Source of the DNA: Desertivirga sp966211215
GTDB taxonomy: Bacteria; Bacteroidota; Bacteroidia; Sphingobacteriales; Sphingobacteriaceae
Direction of reading: 5' to 3'
DNA: 64,000 nt
Assembly (NCBI GenBank): GCA_966211215.1
Contig: CBIHNR010000002.1
Coordinates: 1 to 64,000 of the forward strand
The stretch's first letter is position 1. Every line of letters begins with the position of its first letter. Made by a program: the position numbers and the translations under genes. The notes under the pieces are model-generated. The model was not told the origin of the DNA, ran no database searches, and was given only the letters and a program-made list of their open reading frames with translations. This document shows, piece by piece, positions 59,604 to 64,000 of this stretch.

Positions 59604-60110
59604 ATGACAAATATTTCGAGAAAGTTCTTCTGGTTTATACTACCGCTTACACTATTCTGCCAATCGTGCTGGATATATTCGTTTTCAGGAGCGTCTATAG
59701 AGCCCCTGAAAACTGTAAATGTGCAGTTCTTTGAAAATAATGCGCCGATAGTGGTGCCTAATCTAAGTTTGCAATTTACAGAAGCATTAAAAGCCCGTAT
59801 AAGAAACCAATCGTCCCTCGCAGTTGTTAGAAATGATGCAGACGCAACCTTTGAAGGGCGGATAACAGATTATAGCATCAAACCTGTAGCTATTACTGGG
59901 AATGAGCGGGCAGAATCTACGCGTTTAACAATCACAGTTAATGTAAAATATACCAATAACCTGGTTCCGGAAATGAGCTTTGAGCAGTCGTTTTCACAAT
60001 TTAGGGAAGTTGTTGGAAGTGATATTACATCCCAGGAACAATCCCTTATCCAAAATATCAACAGGGCTTTAACTGAAGATATATTTAACAGGGCTTTCGC
60101 AAATTGGTAA
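59604..60110 (+). CDS. lptE: LPS assembly lipoprotein LptE
   Basis: A 168-residue lipoprotein of the LptE family, partner of LptD in placing lipopolysaccharide on the outer leaflet. A signal peptide ends in the lipobox CQSC. The mature part has the family core YSFSGASIEPLKTVNVQFF and SLQFTEALKARIRNQSSLAVV, with the C-terminal LTEDIFNRAFANW helix. It follows the sigma-54 activator by 7 bases, in the order usual for Bacteroidota. Confidence 0.9.
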   Translation: MTNISRKFFWFILPLTLFCQSCWIYSFSGASIEPLKTVNVQFFENNAPIVVPNLSLQFTEALKARIRNQSSLAVVRNDADATFEGRITDYSIKPVAITGNERAESTRLTITVNVKYTNNLVPEMSFEQSFSQFREVVGSDITSQEQSLIQNINRALTEDIFNRAFANW

Positions 60111-60135
60111 CATCAACCTCAATAATAAAAAACTA

Positions 60136-62511
60136 GTGGCAGTATCGGGCATAATAAGCGATAAGGAATTTGTAAGGTTGCTTACAGATCAGGACAGTTA
60201 TTCTGAATATAGCCTCCAAACATTGGAACGTTTGTTGGCAAAATATCCGTATTGTCATGCATTTCACTTTGCTTACGCAGCTGCTTTAAAGAAATTAAAT
60301 ACCGACAAGTTTGACGCAGCGCTCCAAAAATCGGCAGCATTCTGCCCTTCCCGGGAAGTTTTACATCGATATGTAGAGCATTACAGAGATGTTAAGCGGA
60401 CTTTTTTCGATAAGAAAGAAGTTGTTGAGGCTTATGTGCCATTGGAGTTTGATAAGCAAAAGGGGCTGGCAATAGGGGAAGAACAGCCGCTTTCGGAATC
60501 AGAAGCCCAGTCACTGGTTGGAAACTTCGTTCCTCAAATTATAGAAGCAGAGGAAGAGGAGACTATAAAGGATGAACCAGGGCAATCAGAAAGCTTTGCG
60601 ATAGAAACAGTAGGAGAAGGAGAGGAAGTTTTTGAGGAAATTGGAGAACTTGACTTAAATAAGGAAGATCAAACTTTACGAAAAGATACCGATACCGAGG
60701 AGGTGTTGCAATCGGAAGCCCAGGAGTCCAATATTGAGCCGCCCGTAGTTGAGGAAGAATTTATTGGAGCTCAAGATATTACCGAGATAGATGAGGAGGC
60801 TGAAGGGGAAACAGTTTTTGAAGAGATTGGCGAACTGACAGATTTAGCGGAGCAAAGCCTGCCGGAAGGTGCTGATGAGAAAGCCGCTGATGAAAACGAG
60901 ATAGAAGGGGAGCCTGTTTTTGAAGAAATAGGTGAACCAGAGGATTTCACAATACCAAGTTTACAAGAAGAAGAAAGATTTGAAGGTGAAGTTTCTGATG
61001 AAAAAAATGAGGTAGCAGAAGAGCTTGTTTTTGAGGAAATAAGCGAGCCTGCAGATTTTGAGGAAACTAAAGATGAGAGTGTTATAGGGGAGGGCTCTGA
61101 AGAAGGAAATGATATAGAAGAAGAGCCTGTCTTCGATGAGATTGCTGACATTCAACCTGAAGAAGCGCCTGGCATGGAGCAAGACAAGGCTTTAAATGCT
61201 GAATCTGCTGACGAAGAAGTTTTTGAAGAAATAGCTGACATTGAAGCTGAAGCCTACTCCCATGTAGATAAGGACGCCCGGCCTGAAGCGGCCTTTAATG
61301 AGGAAGACGAACTTTTTGAAGAGATATCAGAAGTCCCCACGATAGAGGCAGAATCTCCTGATATTTCGGATAATAGTGATGCTGATGAAGGCGAAGTATT
61401 TGAAGAGATTGCCGAGATTGAGTCGGAACACGAAGAGCAGGGGGAAAGTGAAGAAGATATAGAACTGGAGGATGAAGAAGATGAAATGACGGAGCCTTCA
61501 TTCGGTGCTGAGGATGCTAACCAAAGAACAGAAGCAAGAGATGAATTGGTTTTATCAGAACCGCGGATAGAAACAGTTATTCCAGAGCCTGAACTCATTC
61601 TTGAAGGTTTTGCCGCCTCAGGTTTGGCTGCTGCCACGGCGACGAGCCAGGGCGCTGCTTTAGCAGATGAAATAGAGACAGTGGTGCCGGAGAATGAGTT
61701 TCCGGAATTTAGATTCAGTAGTTATAGTATTGAAAGCTTTGACTCGCAAAGTAGGCAGTCAGAAGTTCAAAACAGCGAAATTCCGGGTTCGATTGCTGCG
61801 CCAAAACCGTCGGAGGTAAGTAGTCAACAGATTCCTGAAGAAAGGTTAATTGTAGATAGCATTGCCTCAAGCGATTATTTCGTGTTTGATAGATCGGTAG
61901 TAGACCCGCTGCAGCAGCCTGAAGATGTTCGCGAAAAAGAGGATCTGCAAGAAAGCTTTCCAATGCCTGTTAGTCAGGAAACAGAGATTGAGCATGATCC
62001 TAGCGATGTTTCAAAGTATCACGATGAAACTATGCCTTTTACCTTCCGTTGGTGGCTGCATAAAACAAGAACGGAACATGCCGACACATATCAGCCATAT
62101 CTTGAATCGCCGGCTGCGGCACATATAATGGCTCCTGATCCTGCGCTAAACCAGCAAATAATAGAGAATATTTTCCATCAGCAACCTGAGCTTAATGCAT
62201 TGCCCGAAACACAGGATGCGCTTTCTAAAGCCGAGCTGCGTAAGAAGGAGGATTCCATTATTGAACGTTTCATAAAAGAAGAGCCACAGATAAAGCCACC
62301 TGTTGCGAATAAGATTGATACTGAAAACAAGGCTAGAAAAAGTTCCGAGGATCATTTAGACCTCGTTTCCGAAACATTGGCTAAGATCTATATCGATCAA
62401 ATGCATTATCACAAAGCCATAGACATTTACAGAAAATTAAGTTTGAAATTTCCGGAAAAAAGCACTTACTTTGCCGGTCAAATTTCAGAATTAGAAAAGA
62501 GAATCAATTAA
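60136..62511 (+). CDS. Acidic repeat protein with TPR-like ends
   Basis: A 791-residue protein of unknown function. Residues 1-95 are helical and resemble TPR-type packing (YSLQTLERLLAKYPYCHAFH). From about 164 to 430 the chain is strongly acidic and holds eight copies of a VFEEI-type motif, beginning at residues 164, 226, 260, 297, 331, 361, 392 and 420. The C-terminus has a Trp-rich stretch (MPFTFRWWLHK) and a final TPR-like helix pair (AKIYIDQMHYHKAIDIYRKL). No signal peptide, so it is probably cytoplasmic. The start is GTG. It sits between lptE and secG. Confidence 0.8.
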   Translation: MAVSGIISDKEFVRLLTDQDSYSEYSLQTLERLLAKYPYCHAFHFAYAAALKKLNTDKFDAALQKSAAFCPSREVLHRYVEHYRDVKRTFFDKKEVVEAYVPLEFDKQKGLAIGEEQPLSESEAQSLVGNFVPQIIEAEEEETIKDEPGQSESFAIETVGEGEEVFEEIGELDLNKEDQTLRKDTDTEEVLQSEAQESNIEPPVVEEEFIGAQDITEIDEEAEGETVFEEIGELTDLAEQSLPEGADEKAADENEIEGEPVFEEIGEPEDFTIPSLQEEERFEGEVSDEKNEVAEELVFEEISEPADFEETKDESVIGEGSEEGNDIEEEPVFDEIADIQPEEAPGMEQDKALNAESADEEVFEEIADIEAEAYSHVDKDARPEAAFNEEDELFEEISEVPTIEAESPDISDNSDADEGEVFEEIAEIESEHEEQGESEEDIELEDEEDEMTEPSFGAEDANQRTEARDELVLSEPRIETVIPEPELILEGFAASGLAAATATSQGAALADEIETVVPENEFPEFRFSSYSIESFDSQSRQSEVQNSEIPGSIAAPKPSEVSSQQIPEERLIVDSIASSDYFVFDRSVVDPLQQPEDVREKEDLQESFPMPVSQETEIEHDPSDVSKYHDETMPFTFRWWLHKTRTEHADTYQPYLESPAAAHIMAPDPALNQQIIENIFHQQPELNALPETQDALSKAELRKKEDSIIERFIKEEPQIKPPVANKIDTENKARKSSEDHLDLVSETLAKIYIDQMHYHKAIDIYRKLSLKFPEKSTYFAGQISELEKRIN

Positions 62512-62524
62512 ATAAAAAGAAGAT

Positions 62525-62857
62525 ATGTTTTACTTTCTTGTTATTGTAGCCATCATCATTTGTGTGTTATTAGCGCTACTAATTTTAATCCAGGAGCCTA
62601 AAGGCGGAGGCTTATCTTCTGGTTTTGCTGGTTCTAACAATATAATGGGCGTTCAGCGTACCGGCGATTTCCTTGAAAAAGGAACTTGGGTGTTGATCAT
62701 ATCACTAATGGTAGTGGTTTTATTGATTAACGTGGCGGTTCCAAGAAGCGGAGCTGCTTCACAAGGCGAAGATCTTCAGGAACAAATTAATAAGCCTGCT
62801 CCGGTATCGGCACCAATAGCGCCAATGCCAAAAGCAACTGATACAACTAAGAAATAA
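62525..62857 (+). CDS. secG: Preprotein translocase subunit SecG
   Basis: A 110-residue SecG: helix one (FLVIVAIIICVLLALLILI), the loop with EPKGGGLSSGFAG-NNIMG typical of the family, helix two (VLIISLMVVVLLINVAV), then a Pro/Ala-rich tail. SecG helps SecYE with protein export. It is 13 bases after the acidic repeat gene and followed by a strong terminator. Confidence 0.95.
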   Translation: MFYFLVIVAIIICVLLALLILIQEPKGGGLSSGFAGSNNIMGVQRTGDFLEKGTWVLIISLMVVVLLINVAVPRSGAASQGEDLQEQINKPAPVSAPIAPMPKATDTTKK

Positions 62858-62880
62858 GATATTTTATACCATATAAACCC

Positions 62881-62908
62881 AAGGCTTCCTATTAAGGAAG
62901 CCTTTTTT
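62881..62908 (+). terminator. Terminator of secG
   Basis: A perfect 9-bp stem AAGGCTTCC / GGAAGCCTT (62881-62889 with 62896-62904) has a 6-base loop, followed by T. Confidence 0.85.
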
Positions 62909-63059
62909 GTGATCCCTCTGCTGGGTTTAAGCCCCTCTTTTAAGTTATTCAGTAGTCAAATAAGCATGTTTGGGTAATATAAGGATGGTTTGAGTATAGA
63001 TAGTGTATAGGGAATGTATTGAATTCTCGATACCCCCGCCGAATCTTGGGCTCATCTAT

Positions 63060-63186
63060 CTGACATTTCACTGACAGGCTGACATCTCTACATTAAGGCA
63101 AAGTTAAGCGCTGCAAACAGCAAGTGAAAAATTGACAAAATTCTAGACAAAAATGTCTGATTGTGTCTTTGGCATAAAAAGTGACA
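63060..63186 (+). promoter_or_regulatory. Candidate heat-shock control region of groESL
   Basis: Clustered TGACA repeats (63060, 63071, 63080), an inverted AGACA-N4-TGTCT (63145-63158), and a -7-like TGTCTTTG (63164-63171) lie 50-160 bases upstream of the groES ATG. The standard CIRCE operator (TTAGCACTC-N9-GAGTGCTAA) is not present. The TGACA pattern could be the site of a regulator or alternative sigma factor; this is inference. Confidence 0.4.
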
Positions 63187-63220
63187 AGTTGGGAGCAGAT
63201 AACAAATTACATATTAAACT

Positions 63221-63496
63221 ATGGCATTAAATATTAAACCTATCGCAGATAGAGTAGTAGTTGAAGCTGCTCCTGCAGAAGAAAAAACAGCATCAGGAAT
63301 CTATATCCCTGACACAGCTAAAGAAAAACCTCAAAGAGGAACTGTAGTTGCCGTTGGTGATGGCAAAAAAGATGAGCCTTTAACTGTTAAAGTAGGTGAC
63401 CAGGTTTTATATGGCAAATACGCCGGTACTGAAATTAACTACGAAGGCAAAGAGTATTTAATTATGCGTGAATCTGACATTTACGCAGTTCTGTAA
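63221..63496 (+). CDS. groS: Co-chaperonin GroES
   Basis: A 91-residue GroES, the heptameric lid of the GroEL chaperonin. IADRVVVEAAPAEEKTASGIYIPDTAKEKPQ contains the mobile loop, and VLYGKYAGTEINYEGKEYLIMRESDI closes the family. It is followed 111 bases later by groEL. Confidence 0.97.
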   Translation: MALNIKPIADRVVVEAAPAEEKTASGIYIPDTAKEKPQRGTVVAVGDGKKDEPLTVKVGDQVLYGKYAGTEINYEGKEYLIMRESDIYAVL

Positions 63497-63607
63497 TTAA
63501 TGAGAGAAGGATTGAAAGAGAAAATGTCTGGTCTCTAATGACTCTTCATTCTATCATTCACTAATTCAAAATTCTATCATTTTATTGATTCAATAATTTA
63601 AAAAGAA

Positions 63608-64000
63608 ATGGCAAAACAAGTAAAATACAACGTTGATGCGCGTGACGCTCTAAAAAGAGGTGTTGATACCTTAGCAAATGCAGTAAAAGTTACTTTGGGC
63701 CCTAAAGGCCGTAACGTAATTATTGATAAAAAATTTGGTTCTCCAGCTGTAACTAAAGACGGTGTTACTGTAGCTAAAGAAATCGAATTAAAAGATGCTA
63801 TCGAGAATATGGGTGCTCAGATGGTTAAAGAAGTAGCTTCTAAAACTGCAGATATCGCAGGTGATGGAACTACTACTGCCACTGTTTTAGCTCAGGCTAT
63901 CGTAACTGCTGGTATTAAAAACGTTGCTGCGGGTGCAAATCCAATGGATTTAAAACGTGGTATTGACAAAGCTGTTGCTACAGTTGTTGAGAACTTAAAA
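63608..64000 (+). CDS. groL: Chaperonin GroEL (partial, 5' end only)
   Basis: The first 131 residues of GroEL; the gene runs off the end of the window. The start MAKQVKYNVDARDALKRGV and the ATP-binding segments TLGPKGRN, DGVTVAKEIEL and GDGTTTATVLAQ are present. It folds proteins in complex with GroES. It completes the conserved run that begins at miaB. Confidence 0.97.
   Translation, partial: MAKQVKYNVDARDALKRGVDTLANAVKVTLGPKGRNVIIDKKFGSPAVTKDGVTVAKEIELKDAIENMGAQMVKEVASKTADIAGDGTTTATVLAQAIVTAGIKNVAAGANPMDLKRGIDKAVATVVENLK

Larger units (their letters stand above)
62858..63220. other. Intergenic region upstream of groES
   Basis: It holds the secG terminator and the groESL control region. 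Three TGACA repeats lie near 63060-63085, then TTGACA at 63132, the inverted repeat AGACA-AAAA-TGTCT at 63145-63158, TGTCTTTG (63164-63171, one mismatch from TAnnTTTG) and GTGACA at 63181. See separate entries and findings. Confidence 0.5.

Noticed and set aside
60771..61637. Long Ser-rich minus-strand reading frames
   Set aside because: They are antisense shadows of the glutamate-rich repeat gene; Glu codons read as Ser/Phe on the reverse strand.
63164..63186. Sigma-54 promoter before groES (TTGGCA followed by GTGACA)
   Set aside because: The GG-N10-GC rule is not met because the second element reads GA. The sequence fits the -7 type better.

Overview
The window looks like chromosomal DNA from a Bacteroidota bacterium, most likely of the Sphingobacteriaceae (Pedobacter or a close relative). 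The signs are moderately AT-rich coding DNA, genes without Shine-Dalgarno sites, many start regions carrying the Bacteroidota -7 promoter element TAnnTTTG, and lineage-typical families (PorP/SprF, DUF5686, DUF4292, DUF4369-TlpA, carboxypeptidase-regulatory and TonB-plug proteins). The placement comes from gene content and motifs read by eye, not from a database search. I saw no rRNA, tRNA, CRISPR array, insertion sequence or prophage. The order is that of a stable chromosome with a few accessory islands.

Layout. About 0.4-3.6 kb (minus strand): rlmN, a ComF-type phosphoribosyltransferase and a beta-helix lipoprotein. 3.8-15.4 kb (plus): an amidohydrolase, a nitronate-monooxygenase-like enzyme and an acylphosphatase, then a compact envelope cluster (lipid-linked sugar flippase, dut, TPR protein, DUF4292 lipoprotein, EnvC-like factor), two tandem tatA genes, gatA and a LysM lytic transglycosylase. 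15.4-22.9 kb: pectinesterase, aldo/keto reductase and cytochrome c (minus), a PorP/SprF protein (plus), then clpS, a large MG2/TonB-plug protein and dcd (minus). 23.1-32.1 kb: phosphopantetheinyl transferase and lipB, then an RDD/SpoIIM/DUF4129/DUF4350/MoxR/DUF58 locus, which is a MoxR-type AAA+ system without an obvious von Willebrand protein. 32.0-42.4 kb: purD, two DUF4369-thioredoxin proteins, an arginase-fold protein with a broken metal site, an SDR, a phosphatase fused to SerA remnants, a MACPF lipoprotein and a dienelactone-hydrolase-like protein.

42.5-53.3 kb is the most accessory part. It holds a cytochrome-like lipoprotein, an apparently split membrane gene, a Crp/Fnr regulator, a fatty-acid hydroxylase-type protein, a 45-residue lipoprotein, a subclass B1 metallo-beta-lactamase, a VOC protein, a potassium channel with a zinc ribbon, a HIT protein and a DUF5686 protein. 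Hairpin repeats lie in the gaps. 53.3-64.0 kb: ilvE, an AsmA-like protein, then miaB, an IVS-like four-helix-bundle element, a sigma-54 activator, lptE, an acidic repeat protein, secG, groES and the start of groEL, which runs off the window.

The observations I would follow up first are the MACPF lipoprotein (possible secreted antagonism toxin), the B1 metallo-beta-lactamase, the SerB-SerA chimera lacking the NAD domain, the arginase-like protein missing three metal ligands, the eightfold VFEEI-type repeat protein, the IVS-like cassette bounded by inverted repeats, and a family of hairpin repeats whose stems vary in a compensatory way.
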